A stretch of 41,568 nucleotides of DNA from an uncultured Flavobacteriaceae bacterium (GCA_938017825.1 CALIJE010000049.1:1-41568), one strand, 5' to 3'. Shown: positions 25,601-34,085, counted from the stretch's first letter. Notes: generated by a model not told the origin, from the letters alone. Program-made: numbers and translations.

Positions 25601-26143
25601 TTACCACGTGTATTCAGGGGGATCAATATCGTTCATTCGAATATAAAGATTTGCCTTTGCCCTATGATTGGCCATATGATCTTGAACATAGAACAGTGCA
25701 AACGCCCTACTTACCGTATTACCACTATGGTACATCGTGCAACGTTCGTCTAGCTTCTTTTGATCGATATTCATAATCACCTCGGTCGTATAGTCAAAAC
25801 TATGCTCTAGCATTTTAATGATCTCCGCTTTTGAAAACAAGCTAGCATCTGGGGTACTTGGCTTTACCTCTTGCCCTTCTACATAGCGTTTGGTCAATAA
25901 TTCAGAGGCCGCGGCAATGTGAACCATTTGTTCTGCAAAAGTCTTGCTCACGACATTTGGTTTATAGGTATACAAACTATCTGGCATGGCTTTGGCAACT
26001 GCAAGACAGTGTGCCGTAGCCTCTTGCCAAACAGGCAAATACATCATTGTAAAATCGGTCTTCGGTTTTTGTGAATTTTGAGAAAAGGCAAAAACTCCTA
26101 GAAAACAAATGAGAAGGCTAGTCTTTTTCAACATGGACATCAA
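25601..26143 (-). CDS. DinB-family protein with signal peptide
   Basis: DinB-like four-helix-bundle protein of 180 residues. Residues 4-21 are a hydrophobic signal peptide (LLICFLGVFAFSQ), so it is probably exported, unlike cytoplasmic DinB thiol transferases. Putative metal ligands are His75 (EQMVHI), His156 and His160 (DHMANHR). The true start may be the Met at residue 4, since MMSM gives three candidates. It lies 24 nt after the flavin reductase gene. Biochemical activity is unknown. Confidence 0.85.
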   Translation of the reverse strand: MMSMLKKTSLLICFLGVFAFSQNSQKPKTDFTMMYLPVWQEATAHCLAVAKAMPDSLYTYKPNVVSKTFAEQMVHIAAASELLTKRYVEGQEVKPSTPDASLFSKAEIIKMLEHSFDYTTEVIMNIDQKKLDERCTMYHSGNTVSRAFALFYVQDHMANHRAKANLYIRMNDIDPPEYTW

Positions 26144-26167
26144 TTTTGATTTTGTAGTACAAGCGTT

Positions 26168-26821
26168 TTATTTGAAACTTGGAACTTCATTAAGTCGAAC
26201 ATAAGGAAAACGTTCTTTCTTATTAAGGGTATAGTATGTATTGAGTCCCGATATCCCAACACCGTCTATTATTGACAGGTCTATGTCATCTTCAGTAGTA
26301 ATAGCCTCAGCGGGAATGATCATATGCTTGATTTCCCCTACGATCATAAGGGTATTATTCGAAGGAATCGGTATTGTTTCGACCCACTGCATTCCTAGCT
26401 TCAATTTGCTTTCCAATACAAAAGGTATTCTAAAACCTTCGATATACTCGGGAGTAAGTCCACAAACATCAAATTCGGAGATGTCCTTATCAAACTTGGC
26501 AGAGGTATAATGGGCATTTTTTATGAATGAGTGGTGCACATGGTTTATGGTATATTCCTTGGTAGCTACTATGTTCCTGTAGGTATGTCGTGGCACCTCT
26601 CCAGCTGGTCGTACCACGAACCCCATTAGTGCAGGATCGCTTCCTAGATGCAATACCGAACTAAAAATGGCCAGATTTGTTTGTCCACTCTTGCTTTTAG
26701 TTCCAATTAGATTGGCAGATTTTATTCCGGATACTGAGTTGATCAGTTTGAGGCGTCGTACGCGATCCATTTGAATAATATCCTCCTGATTGAAATACAT
26801 TGGATATAAAATTATTGGCAA
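26168..26821 (-). CDS. flavin reductase family (FMN-binding split barrel) protein
   Basis: 217-residue flavoprotein of the flavin-reductase-like domain family. Visible features include SGIKSANLIGTKSKSGQTNLAIFSS-like text near residues 33-55 and DPALMGFVVRPAG, typical of the FMN-binding region, with HTYRNI and FIKNAHYTSA further on. It probably binds FMN and reduces or transfers flavin for a partner oxygenase, but no partner is encoded beside it. It is 30 nt downstream of the DUF2805 gene and 24 nt upstream of the DinB gene. Confidence 0.88.
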   Translation of the reverse strand: MPIILYPMYFNQEDIIQMDRVRRLKLINSVSGIKSANLIGTKSKSGQTNLAIFSSVLHLGSDPALMGFVVRPAGEVPRHTYRNIVATKEYTINHVHHSFIKNAHYTSAKFDKDISEFDVCGLTPEYIEGFRIPFVLESKLKLGMQWVETIPIPSNNTLMIVGEIKHMIIPAEAITTEDDIDLSIIDGVGISGLNTYYTLNKKERFPYVRLNEVPSFK

Positions 26822-26851
26822 TATTATATGAAGTACTGAAGCATTAAGAAT

Positions 26852-27178
26852 TTAGCGCTTGCTAATCCTATTCCCAGAAATAGCACGCTGTCTTGAACAC
26901 TTAAAACGATTGATCTGTGCGCTACGCCTTTTAAGATGCTTTTGGCTAGGGCCACTATTTACTCGCGCGCGCCATCTTTTGAAGCTACTGGTCTTTAGAT
27001 TCCCGCGCATTAGTTTGATTACATCCTTCTCAGCTAGTCCAAATTGATACTTAATTGCTTCAAAGGGAGTGCGGTCTTCCCATGCCATTTCAATAAGACG
27101 GTTTAGTTGTCGTTCGTTCAACTCGGCATTCTCGTTAGTATATAGCACCTTATTTTGACCGAACGATACCTGACGCAT
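26852..27178 (-). CDS. TIGR03643/DUF2805 family protein
   Basis: Small basic protein of 108 residues. The family core lies at about 21-75: LIEMAWEDRTPFEAIKYQFGL (spanning 27-47) followed by EKDVIKLMR and SSFKRWRARV. It has a helix-turn-helix look. The tail from about 76 is very basic (KHLKRRSAQINR and later Arg/Lys), longer than the core needs, and suggests nucleic-acid binding. In other genomes the family often lies near photolyase/cryptochrome genes; here it precedes a flavin reductase. Function is uncharacterised. Confidence 0.85.
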   Translation of the reverse strand: MRQVSFGQNKVLYTNENAELNERQLNRLIEMAWEDRTPFEAIKYQFGLAEKDVIKLMRGNLKTSSFKRWRARVNSGPSQKHLKRRSAQINRFKCSRQRAISGNRISKR

Positions 27179-27188
27179 AGCTAGTACA

Positions 27189-27410
27189 CTAAACGTTTAG
27201 GTTACCCTTAAGCCGTTTATCCAACTTTTGCTTTTGAACCGTTAGGCGCTTCATGATTACCATGAGCTCGGGATCTTTATTCTCTTTGTAAACTTCGTTG
27301 ATTTCAAGTATTAGAGCTTTGACCTCTCGCGCCGCCGACACCCTGTCACTTGTACTCATTCCAGATTTTTTTCTCGACTCAAATTCCTGAACCCTTTCCA
27401 TTAAATCCAT
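27189..27410 (-). CDS. 73-residue hypothetical protein
   Basis: Small charged helical protein starting MDLMERVQEFESR. The open frame extends 23 codons further upstream, but that part would overlap the preceding Lacal_2735-type gene and reads as an unlike hydrophobic stretch, so the internal Met is preferred. The helix from about 20 to 70 (REVKALILEINEVYKENKD then MKRLTVQKQKLDKRL) suggests a coiled coil. It is 10 nt upstream of the DUF2805 gene. Function is unknown. Confidence 0.7.
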   Translation of the reverse strand: MDLMERVQEFESRKKSGMSTSDRVSAAREVKALILEINEVYKENKDPELMVIMKRLTVQKQKLDKRLKGNLNV

Positions 27411-27456
27411 CCTATATGCGTATTTCTGTAAAACTAAATTAATTAACTTTCGAATG

Positions 27457-27636
27457 TCAATTATATGACTTATTATCAAGCTTTACAATTTGTTTCATAA
27501 TTTCCTCTGCTTGAAAAACCTTTTCATCAGATTTTTTTCTGTTGGAAGTTGAAAGTTGATGTGCTTCTTTCATAAGTTTTTTGTACTTCGCGTGAAGAAC
27601 TTCTCTTTCAGACTTTCCTTTAAACAATCCAAACAT
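27457..27636 (-). CDS. Lacal_2735-family small protein
   Basis: 59-residue protein starting MFGLFKGKSERE with KYKKLMKEAHQLSTSNRKKSDEK-like text in the middle third (positions 18-39) and AEEIMKQI near the end. This pattern matches the Lacal_2735 family of short Flavobacteriia proteins. It is helical and charged with no membrane segment. It heads the minus-strand run of small genes and has a candidate promoter about 40 nt upstream. Function is unknown. Confidence 0.8.
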   Translation of the reverse strand: MFGLFKGKSEREVLHAKYKKLMKEAHQLSTSNRKKSDEKVFQAEEIMKQIVKLDNKSYN

Positions 27637-27676
27637 TTTCTAGAAAATTAGTCGCTTTAAAGCATTTTTTGTTACA

Positions 27677-27708
27677 CAAACATACATTTTGTTTAAAATA
27701 TATCTAAA
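27677..27708 (-). promoter_or_regulatory. candidate promoter for the Lacal_2735-type gene
   Basis: Minus-strand -7 box TATGTTTG (27677-27684), with TTTA as a near-match -33 box at 27705-27708 and a 20-nt spacer. It predicts a leader of roughly 37 nt. Confidence 0.45.
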
Positions 27709-27786
27709 CTTATTAAACAAAATAACAATATTTTAACTAGGGAGTCCCATTTAGGTTGGCGTTGATAGAAAAGAGGATGGTGAAAA

Positions 27787-27818
27787 TAAAAAAATCCACC
27801 CATTTAAGAGTGGATTTT
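27787..27818 (-). terminator. Rho-independent terminator after tRNA-Val(TAC)
   Basis: A 9-bp stem (27791-27799 with 27810-27818) followed by a T tract on the minus strand. The 5' arm starts at the last base of the encoded CCA. Confidence 0.85.
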
Positions 27819-27895
27819 GGTGGGCGATGAGGGACTCGAACCCCCGACCCCCTCGGTGTAAACGAGGTGCTCTGAACCAACTGAGCTAATCGCCC
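27818..27895 (-). tRNA. tRNA-Val (anticodon TAC)
   Basis: Cloverleaf on the minus strand: acceptor stem GGGCGAT/ATCGCCC, D arm AGCTCAGTTGGTTCAGAGC, anticodon stem CCTCG/CGAGG with loop TTTACAC (anticodon TAC), and T loop TTCGAGT. The 3' CCA is encoded (27818-27820), unlike in the other valine tRNA gene nearby. Confidence 0.96.
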
Positions 27896-27906
27896 GTTAA
27901 GGAGTG

Positions 27907-27936
27907 CAAATATAGAATACTTTTATATTCTCCAAA
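27907..27936 (-). promoter_or_regulatory. promoter for tRNA-Val(TAC)
   Basis: Minus-strand -33 box TTTG (27933-27936), 18-nt spacer and -7 box TATATTTG (27907-27914). This is the best match in the window to the Bacteroidota consensus. The -7 box lies about 12 nt before the mature tRNA. Confidence 0.68.
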
Positions 27937-27954
27937 AGAAAAAAAGCACAAAAA

Positions 27955-29166
27955 TCAAAGCACTTCCGAGACCACGAAATTGCTCCCCCCTACATAGATT
28001 AGATCCTGCTTGGATGCCCGTTTTTTGGCAGCCATTAAAGCGCCTTCTACCGATGTATATGATTTCCCCTCCAAGTTATAGTGGCTTGCTTTGTTCTTTA
28101 AAATAGTTGCATTCAAGCCCCGCTCATTTGGCGGGCAGCAAAAATAGTAGCGTGCTTTTTCGGGAAACAAGGGCAAAATGCTATCCAGATCTTTATCCTT
28201 TACAAAACCAAGTACCATATGCAAATGCAAAAATTCTTGGGTTCGCAGTTGCCGCAGTACTAATTGCAGCCCTTCCTTATTATGAGCCGTATCGCAAATG
28301 ATCTTTGGACGTTCCCCTAAACTTTGCCAACGTCCCATCAAAGAAGTATTCGCAATTACATTGTTGAGGCCTTCTATTAGTTGCGAATCACTTACAGTGA
28401 ACTTTTCTAGCTGATGTAGAGCCGCAACCACGCCTTTTATATTTTTTTGTTGATATTCTCCCATCAAATCGGTTTGGTACGTTTTATCAACATGCTCTTC
28501 TGCAAAAATCAGTCTGGCCATTCGTTCTAGGGCTATCTTTTCGAATACTCCCTGAACTTCATGTTGTTTTTCCGAAATTACAACTGGGGTGCCCTCCTTT
28601 ATTATCCCAGCCTTCTCTGTTGCTATCTTTTGAAGGCTATCCCCTAAAATCGAGGCATGGTCCATACCGATATTGGTAATAAGCGAAACCTCTGGTTGAA
28701 TAATATTCGTAGAATCCAGACGTCCTCCAAGCCCCACCTCGATAACTGCGATATCCACTTGCTGTTCGGCAAAATAGGAAAAGGCCATACCTACTGTCAT
28801 TTCGAAAAAAGAGAGTTGATACTCCTCAAAAAAGGAACGATTGTCACCTATAAAATCGACCACGAACTGCTTCCTTATCGGTTTCCCATTGATGCGGATG
28901 CGCTCACGAAAATCTTTTAAATGTGGCGAGGTATAGAGTCCAACTCTGTAGCCCGCTTCTTGGAGTACAGATGCCAACATATGACTACTCGATCCTTTGC
29001 CGTTGGTACCGGCTACATGTATGGTCTTGAACTTTTTGTGTGGATCTGCTAAGTGCTTTGCGAACAGAATGGTGTTATCTAGCTTGGCGTTAAAGGCCTT
29101 TTTGCCCTTTTGCTGGTACATTGGAAGTTGATTGAACATCCAATTAATCGTTGCCTTATAGGTCAC
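27955..29166 (-). CDS. folC: bifunctional folylpolyglutamate synthase/dihydrofolate synthase
   Basis: Mur-ligase-like enzyme that adds glutamate to dihydropteroate or folates. The 403-residue protein has the P-loop GTNGKGSS at 53-60, YTSPHLKDFRERI at about 78-90, the family motif EVGLGGRLDSTN near 140-151 and NIGMDHASILGDS. The C-terminal ligase domain contains CDTAHNKEGL. It starts directly after the tonB stop with no gap and is the last gene of the exbB-exbD-tonB run. Confidence 0.95.
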   Translation of the reverse strand: MTYKATINWMFNQLPMYQQKGKKAFNAKLDNTILFAKHLADPHKKFKTIHVAGTNGKGSSSHMLASVLQEAGYRVGLYTSPHLKDFRERIRINGKPIRKQFVVDFIGDNRSFFEEYQLSFFEMTVGMAFSYFAEQQVDIAVIEVGLGGRLDSTNIIQPEVSLITNIGMDHASILGDSLQKIATEKAGIIKEGTPVVISEKQHEVQGVFEKIALERMARLIFAEEHVDKTYQTDLMGEYQQKNIKGVVAALHQLEKFTVSDSQLIEGLNNVIANTSLMGRWQSLGERPKIICDTAHNKEGLQLVLRQLRTQEFLHLHMVLGFVKDKDLDSILPLFPEKARYYFCCPPNERGLNATILKNKASHYNLEGKSYTSVEGALMAAKKRASKQDLIYVGGSNFVVSEVL

Positions 29167-30111
29167 CTATTCTCCTAGTTTGAAGTTTACCACTACAAAA
29201 CCGACCTGTTGACTCGGGGCCTTGGAATCAGAATTCCATCGGTGTTTGAAAGCAGTTTCCTTGGCAGGTTGTAGAAGGCAAGCGGCATTATTTGTTGTGC
29301 CCTTTACCCCTGGTGTTGCACTAATTACCCTACCGTTGCGGTCTACTACGATTTTGACCACCACACGACCTTCTTCGTTACAGTCTTGCTGTACCTTCCC
29401 TTTGGTAGACAAGGAACGCCCATTTAGTCCGTACCCCCCTGTACCATTGCCACTTCCAGGACTACCGTAATAGCTCGTCGCATAAGGATCACCGTCTGGC
29501 TGACCTTTGTCACCGGCCTGGTTGTCATCTCCTTCAGAACCTGATGCCGTACCATCGGATTTGTTGAGTCCCCCCATCATTTCATCCAATTTCTTCTTCT
29601 TGGCCTCTTGTTCCCGTCTCGCTTTTTCTTCGGCGGCTTTTTTCTGTTGTGCAATTTTGGCGGCTTTGGCTTGCTCACGTTTTATAGCGTCCTCTTTACG
29701 CTTTTGCTCGGCCTTGGCGGCATCTTCGGCCCGTTTTTTTTCGGCTTGAGCTTTTTTGATGCGAATGGCCTCCTCATCTTCACGAGTCATCACCTCCTCT
29801 GCAGGCGCTTGTTTTTCAGCTGCCTTTTCCGGCACTTCCACCACTTCTTCCTCAACCACCTCTTCTTCCGCTTCTTCCTGTTTCACAGGTTCAACGGGTG
29901 GGGTGTTCAAAGGTTCTGATCGAATTCGTTCTTTGGGTTGTACACGACCACTACCAAAATCGGTAGTACCGAAATTCACTGATATTCCGTTTTCCTCAGG
30001 AGGATCCATATAGTTGAGGCCAATGTAGAATAATATCAGCAACAACACACTCAACAAAAGTGTTGTAAGTGTAAAGGATTGTTTCTTGTGTCTCGTGTTC
30101 AGGAACGACAT
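29167..30111 (-). CDS. tonB: TonB-like energy transducer
   Basis: Periplasm-spanning protein of 314 residues that transmits proton-motive energy to outer-membrane transporters. It has an N-terminal membrane anchor (about 14-33), a proline/glutamate-rich stretch (60-110) and a long Ala/Lys/Glu helix likely to form a coiled coil (about 115-178). A Gly/Ser/Asp-rich linker and a C-terminal domain (about 240-314) with EGRVVVKIVVDRNGRV and FKHRWNS follow. The long charged helix makes it more TolA-like in the middle than classical E. coli TonB. It abuts exbD upstream. Confidence 0.88.
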   Translation of the reverse strand: MSFLNTRHKKQSFTLTTLLLSVLLLILFYIGLNYMDPPEENGISVNFGTTDFGSGRVQPKERIRSEPLNTPPVEPVKQEEAEEEVVEEEVVEVPEKAAEKQAPAEEVMTREDEEAIRIKKAQAEKKRAEDAAKAEQKRKEDAIKREQAKAAKIAQQKKAAEEKARREQEAKKKKLDEMMGGLNKSDGTASGSEGDDNQAGDKGQPDGDPYATSYYGSPGSGNGTGGYGLNGRSLSTKGKVQQDCNEEGRVVVKIVVDRNGRVISATPGVKGTTNNAACLLQPAKETAFKHRWNSDSKAPSQQVGFVVVNFKLGE

Positions 30112-30498
30112 TTAATTTGGTCGCACCGCTAGGATAACCTTATAATTGTTCCTGTTGGCTATATCCATCACGTTTACCGCCTCTTTGATGGCAACGCTCT
30201 GTTCTGCCCGTAGGATAATTGTTGGTTTTTCTTGTCCCTCTAGTGCCTTTTTTAATTCAATTTCAATATACTCTCCGTTAATTTTCTCATTATTCACAAA
30301 GTACTGCAAGTTCTTATCGATACTTACCGATACGTTTTGCGTATTGGTCGATTTTCCTCTGGCCTTAGGCAACAATAAATCCAAGGCATTAGGTGAATTT
30401 GCCGTAAGCATGAAGAATATCAATAACAAAAACACGATATCCGTCATAGACGACATGCTAAAATCTGGACTTACCTTATTTCTTCCTTTTAATTTCAT
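30112..30498 (-). CDS. exbD: ExbD/TolR-family biopolymer transport protein
   Basis: Inner-membrane partner of ExbB, 128 residues. A cytoplasmic N-terminus (MKLKGRNKVSPDFSMSSMTD) precedes one membrane helix (about 21-37, IVFLLLIFFMLTAN) that carries the conserved Asp25 channel residue in MTDIVFLLL. A periplasmic domain with RAEQSVAIKEAVNVMD follows. It lies 10 nt after exbB and directly before tonB. Only one exbD copy is present in this cluster. Confidence 0.93.
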   Translation of the reverse strand: MKLKGRNKVSPDFSMSSMTDIVFLLLIFFMLTANSPNALDLLLPKARGKSTNTQNVSVSIDKNLQYFVNNEKINGEYIEIELKKALEGQEKPTIILRAEQSVAIKEAVNVMDIANRNNYKVILAVRPN

Positions 30499-30508
30499 AA
30501 CGCTTAGG

Positions 30509-31201
30509 CTATAAAGGTTCGTTCAAAAGATCAAGGAATTCAACCGCATTGGCTTCCATTTTATGTACCACCTTATCCGTACGGTTCACCAAATGGTTAT
30601 AACCCATATAAGCTATAATCCCGACAATAAGTCCGGCTACGGTCGTGGTCATAGCGGTATAGATACCCGAGGCCAACGACCCCATTTCTGCCTGACCACC
30701 ACTTGTTGCCATTTGATGGAATGCCAAAATCATACCAATTACGGTTCCTAAGAAACCAATCATTGGTGCGGCCCCGGCAACAGTTGCCAAAACGCTTACA
30801 TTTTTTTCAAGTTTATAAACTTCCAAGGTACCAGCATTTTCAATGGCGGTATTGATATCATCCAAAGGTTTTCCAATTCGGGAAACCCCTTTTTCAGTCA
30901 ATCGAGCCACTGGGGAATCGGTTTGGGCACAGAGCATTTTCGCTGCATCCAATTTACCGGAAGTCACATAATCACGAATCTGGTTCATAAAGTTCTTATC
31001 TACCTTAGATGCAGCCTTAATAGCCAAAATTCGCTCAAAATAGATATAAAGGGCAACGCCCAACATGATGAAAAGTACAGATATAATCACTACACTTCCC
31101 GTACCACCATTAGCAATCAAATCAATTACCGACAGTGTTTTTTCCTCAGAAACTACTTCACCCAATTCAGGGTCTTGCGAAAGGTCTTGGAACAATAACA
31201 T
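30509..31201 (-). CDS. exbB: ExbB/MotA/TolQ-family proton channel protein
   Basis: Inner-membrane proton channel subunit of 230 residues. Hydrophobic segments lie at about 35-58, 135-160 and 180-200. The TolQ/ExbB motif LGTVIGMILAFHQMA is near residues 151-165 and TAMTTTVAGLIVGIIAYMGYN near 183-203. It is the first gene of exbB-exbD-tonB-folC. The 81-nt gap to nhaD shows no clear consensus promoter. Confidence 0.94.
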   Translation of the reverse strand: MLLFQDLSQDPELGEVVSEEKTLSVIDLIANGGTGSVVIISVLFIMLGVALYIYFERILAIKAASKVDKNFMNQIRDYVTSGKLDAAKMLCAQTDSPVARLTEKGVSRIGKPLDDINTAIENAGTLEVYKLEKNVSVLATVAGAAPMIGFLGTVIGMILAFHQMATSGGQAEMGSLASGIYTAMTTTVAGLIVGIIAYMGYNHLVNRTDKVVHKMEANAVEFLDLLNEPL

Positions 31202-31282
31202 AAAATATATTTGGTATTAACAGTTGATAGTTGCCCTTATAACGGGTTTTTATCAATTAAATTATAGTAGGTGTGCCAGTTT

Positions 31283-32677
31283 TTAAACAAACTGCCGCAT
31301 GATCACAAAAGCGACGGTACCTGCCAGAAATCCTACAAGCGCCAACCACGATATTTTCTTCAAATACCAGAAGAAATCAATTTTTTCCATTCCCATGGCA
31401 ACAACCCCTGCAGCAGAACCGATTATAAGCATACTACCTCCTGTGCCTGCTGCATACGCAATAAAATGCCATAATTGATCATCTATAGGCTCGGAGAACA
31501 TTCCAAGGCTTGCAGCAACCAGTGGCACATTGTCTATAACAGCAGAACCAATTCCTAGCAAAACAACCACCAAATCAGATACTCTTGTGCCAGCCATTTC
31601 AGTTCCCAACATGGGGGTAGAATCTTGCAACCAGGTAGCGAAACCAAATAACTGCCCAAGTGACTCTAACGCAGCGACCGCCATTAATATTCCCAAAAAG
31701 AACAGGATACTTGGCAGTTCTATTTTAGAAAGCGAACTATGCACTGGGCTATGGTGGGCCGACATATGCTCCCCTGCATCATCATCCAAACTAGTGATGT
31801 TGAACTTACTCTTACTATAAATTTCGGCAAAAGTTGCCACGACACCTAATGCCAGCATCATACCTACATAAGGAGGCAAATGAGTCACCGTTTTAAAAAT
31901 TGGCACGAAAATTATTGCCCCTAGGCCCAGATAAAGCATGGTGGCGCTAAACTTCCCTGGGGGTCTATCATCCTGCTCCGAAACTTCAAGATTTCCCTTA
32001 AACGGAGACAGAAAGGAGGCTATAAAGGCCGGTACTACCATACAAACCAAGGAAGGCAATAATAAGTACTTGATTAAATTCAAGGTAGTTACCTTATTTC
32101 CTATCCACAACATGGTTGTGGTTACATCCCCTATTGGAGACCATGCCCCTCCGGCGTTTGCCGCAATGATGATCATACCTGCATACCAAATTCGAACCGT
32201 TCTGTCCTTGACGATTTTCTGTAAGATTGAAATCAATACGATGGTCGCAGTCAGGTTATCGATAATGGCGGATAGGATAAACGCCAAAATGGAGAAAATC
32301 CATAGAATCTTGCTCTTTTTCTTTGTCTTTACAAAGCTCTTAATCGTCGCGAAACCATCAAAATAATCGATGATCTCAACAATGGTCATGGCACCTAAAA
32401 GAAAAACAAGTATTTCTGCCGTTTTACCCAAATGATGTAGCAGTGTTTCTTGCATCAGGTGCAATTTGTCCTCATGGCCCATCCCCGCGAAATTATCTAC
32501 AAGGGCATGTGCACCCGAATCGAACCAAGTGGTAAAACCATCAATGCCTAAAGCAATCAGGGCCCAACAAATGGCCATCATGACCAAAGCCGGTATCAGC
32601 TTATCGATTTTCAAGTTATGTTCTAGGGTAATGGCTAAGTATCCAATAATGAATACTAGAATGATGGCTGATTCCAT
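31283..32677 (-). CDS. nhaD: sodium/proton antiporter NhaD
   Basis: Polytopic inner-membrane Na+/H+ antiporter of the NhaD (ion transporter superfamily) type. The 464-residue protein has about 12 hydrophobic segments, with AILSAIIDNLTATIV-like text (about 137-151) and ANAGGAWSPIGDVTTTMLW near 175-193. A matching second-half motif, IGSAVIDNVPLVAAS, and GTGGSMLIIGSAAG follow. These repeated Asn/Asp motifs are typical of NhaD. It starts 15 nt after the amino-acid dehydrogenase gene and is probably co-transcribed with it. It suits life in salt water. Confidence 0.94.
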   Translation of the reverse strand: MESAIILVFIIGYLAITLEHNLKIDKLIPALVMMAICWALIALGIDGFTTWFDSGAHALVDNFAGMGHEDKLHLMQETLLHHLGKTAEILVFLLGAMTIVEIIDYFDGFATIKSFVKTKKKSKILWIFSILAFILSAIIDNLTATIVLISILQKIVKDRTVRIWYAGMIIIAANAGGAWSPIGDVTTTMLWIGNKVTTLNLIKYLLLPSLVCMVVPAFIASFLSPFKGNLEVSEQDDRPPGKFSATMLYLGLGAIIFVPIFKTVTHLPPYVGMMLALGVVATFAEIYSKSKFNITSLDDDAGEHMSAHHSPVHSSLSKIELPSILFFLGILMAVAALESLGQLFGFATWLQDSTPMLGTEMAGTRVSDLVVVLLGIGSAVIDNVPLVAASLGMFSEPIDDQLWHFIAYAAGTGGSMLIIGSAAGVVAMGMEKIDFFWYLKKISWLALVGFLAGTVAFVIMRQFV

Positions 32678-32692
32678 TTAATTGGTTTAATA

Positions 32693-33925
32693 TTATACGA
32701 GTTGTTTCAAGGCAATTTCAAAGCCAGAACTACATAAATTTAACTTCGTAGGATTTTGTTTAAAGATATTCAAAATTGCATTTCTAATGGTCTCCGAGGT
32801 ATCATTAAATATTTTTCTATCATCGATGGCTACCCTTTTCTCCATAAAATAGGCAAATACGCGTGCCATACCGCAATTCGATACAAAGTCGGGCAATAGG
32901 CTTACGCGGCCATCGGTGTATTCCATAATAGGTCCGAAAAAAATCTCCTTATCCGCAAAGGGTACATTGGCACCGCAAGAAATTACTTCAAGGCCTGTAT
33001 CAATAAGTTGTGTTATCTGTTCTTTTGTAATTAGGCGCGAAGCGGCGCACGGCACAAATATTTCAGTTTCAAGGCCCCAAATGCGTTCGTTGATTTCTTC
33101 AAAGGGAATCAAATCGTTGGGATCTGCCATTAAACTATTTCCCTTCTTGTTCAGAAAAAAGGCCTCTACCTCTTCAAAAGAAAATCCTTCTTCCTTAATG
33201 ACCCCACCGGCACGATCAATAATGCCGACCAACTTGGCACCCATTTGCGCCAAATAATAAGCAGCGGCACTACCTACATTCCCAAATCCTTGTACAACCG
33301 CTCGTTTTCCGACCACACTACCCCCATATATGTCATAATAGTGGCGTACGGCTTCGGCAACACCGTAGCCAGTAATCATATCGGCAACGGTATATTTACG
33401 ACCAATATTAGGTGAATATTCATTGCTCTCCAAGGGTTTGATCACCCCCATACGCAATTGTCCGATACGGTTGATCTTATCCGCTTCGGTAGGTTTAAAA
33501 TGTCCGTTAAAGACCCCTTCCTGAGGGTGCCATACCCCGGCATCTTCGGTAATTGGAATAACTTCATGTATTTCATCCACATTTAAATCTCCACCGGTGC
33601 CATAATAATTTTTCAATAATGGGGAAACAGCGCGATACCATCGTTCTAAAACGCCTTTTTTACGAGGGTCGTTCGGATCAAAGTTAATTCCTGATTTTGC
33701 GCCACCAATTGGGGGGCCCGATACGGTAAATTTCACTTCCATAGTCTTGGCCAAAGACAGTACCTCATTCATATCAAGACCCTTACGCATTCGAGTACCT
33801 CCACCAGCGGCACCGCCCCGTAACGAGTTGATCACCGTCCAACCCTCGGCATCGGTCTCAGGGTCTTTCCAATTAAAAACGATTTCTGGCTGTTTATTCT
33901 CATATACTTTGAGTAATTCTTTCAT
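32693..33925 (-). CDS. Glu/Leu/Phe/Val dehydrogenase family protein (probable glutamate dehydrogenase)
   Basis: Oxidative deaminase or reductive aminase of the GDH superfamily, 410 residues. The N-terminal domain carries LRGGAAGGGTRM (35-46), the catalytic/substrate Lys77 in GGAKSGI and Asp113 in GGDLNVDE. The Rossmann domain has VQGFGNVGSAAAY at about 210-222. The superfamily holds enzymes for different amino acids, and the sequence alone does not fix the substrate; glutamate is likely given gltBD nearby. A candidate promoter lies about 130-160 nt upstream, and nhaD follows by 15 nt. Confidence 0.9.
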   Translation of the reverse strand: MKELLKVYENKQPEIVFNWKDPETDAEGWTVINSLRGGAAGGGTRMRKGLDMNEVLSLAKTMEVKFTVSGPPIGGAKSGINFDPNDPRKKGVLERWYRAVSPLLKNYYGTGGDLNVDEIHEVIPITEDAGVWHPQEGVFNGHFKPTEADKINRIGQLRMGVIKPLESNEYSPNIGRKYTVADMITGYGVAEAVRHYYDIYGGSVVGKRAVVQGFGNVGSAAAYYLAQMGAKLVGIIDRAGGVIKEEGFSFEEVEAFFLNKKGNSLMADPNDLIPFEEINERIWGLETEIFVPCAASRLITKEQITQLIDTGLEVISCGANVPFADKEIFFGPIMEYTDGRVSLLPDFVSNCGMARVFAYFMEKRVAIDDRKIFNDTSETIRNAILNIFKQNPTKLNLCSSGFEIALKQLV

Positions 33926-34055
33926 TACAATTAGATTTAAAAATTATGGATTTCAATTCCTAGGTAAGCTCAAGATTTTGGTTTCATTTCTAGGACGAAG
34001 TTACTGTTGATCCATATTTTTACTTTTTAAATTACTACTTCAAAGTGCAGGAGGA

Positions 34056-34085
34056 CAAATATAAAATTTTGATTCCATTTCGAAA
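34056..34085 (-). promoter_or_regulatory. candidate promoter of the dehydrogenase-nhaD unit
   Basis: Minus-strand -7 box TATATTTG (34056-34063), 18-nt spacer and TTTC as a near-match -33 box (34082-34085). It predicts a leader of about 125 nt. Confidence 0.52.

Noticed and set aside
27411-27479. Upstream extension of the 73-residue protein by 23 codons
   Set aside because: It would overlap the upstream small gene, and its hydrophobic text differs from the rest of the protein.
29507-30013. Several plus-strand frames opposite tonB with Ser/Phe-rich text
   Set aside because: They mirror the Lys/Glu/Ala-rich helix of TonB in other frames and have no independent support.
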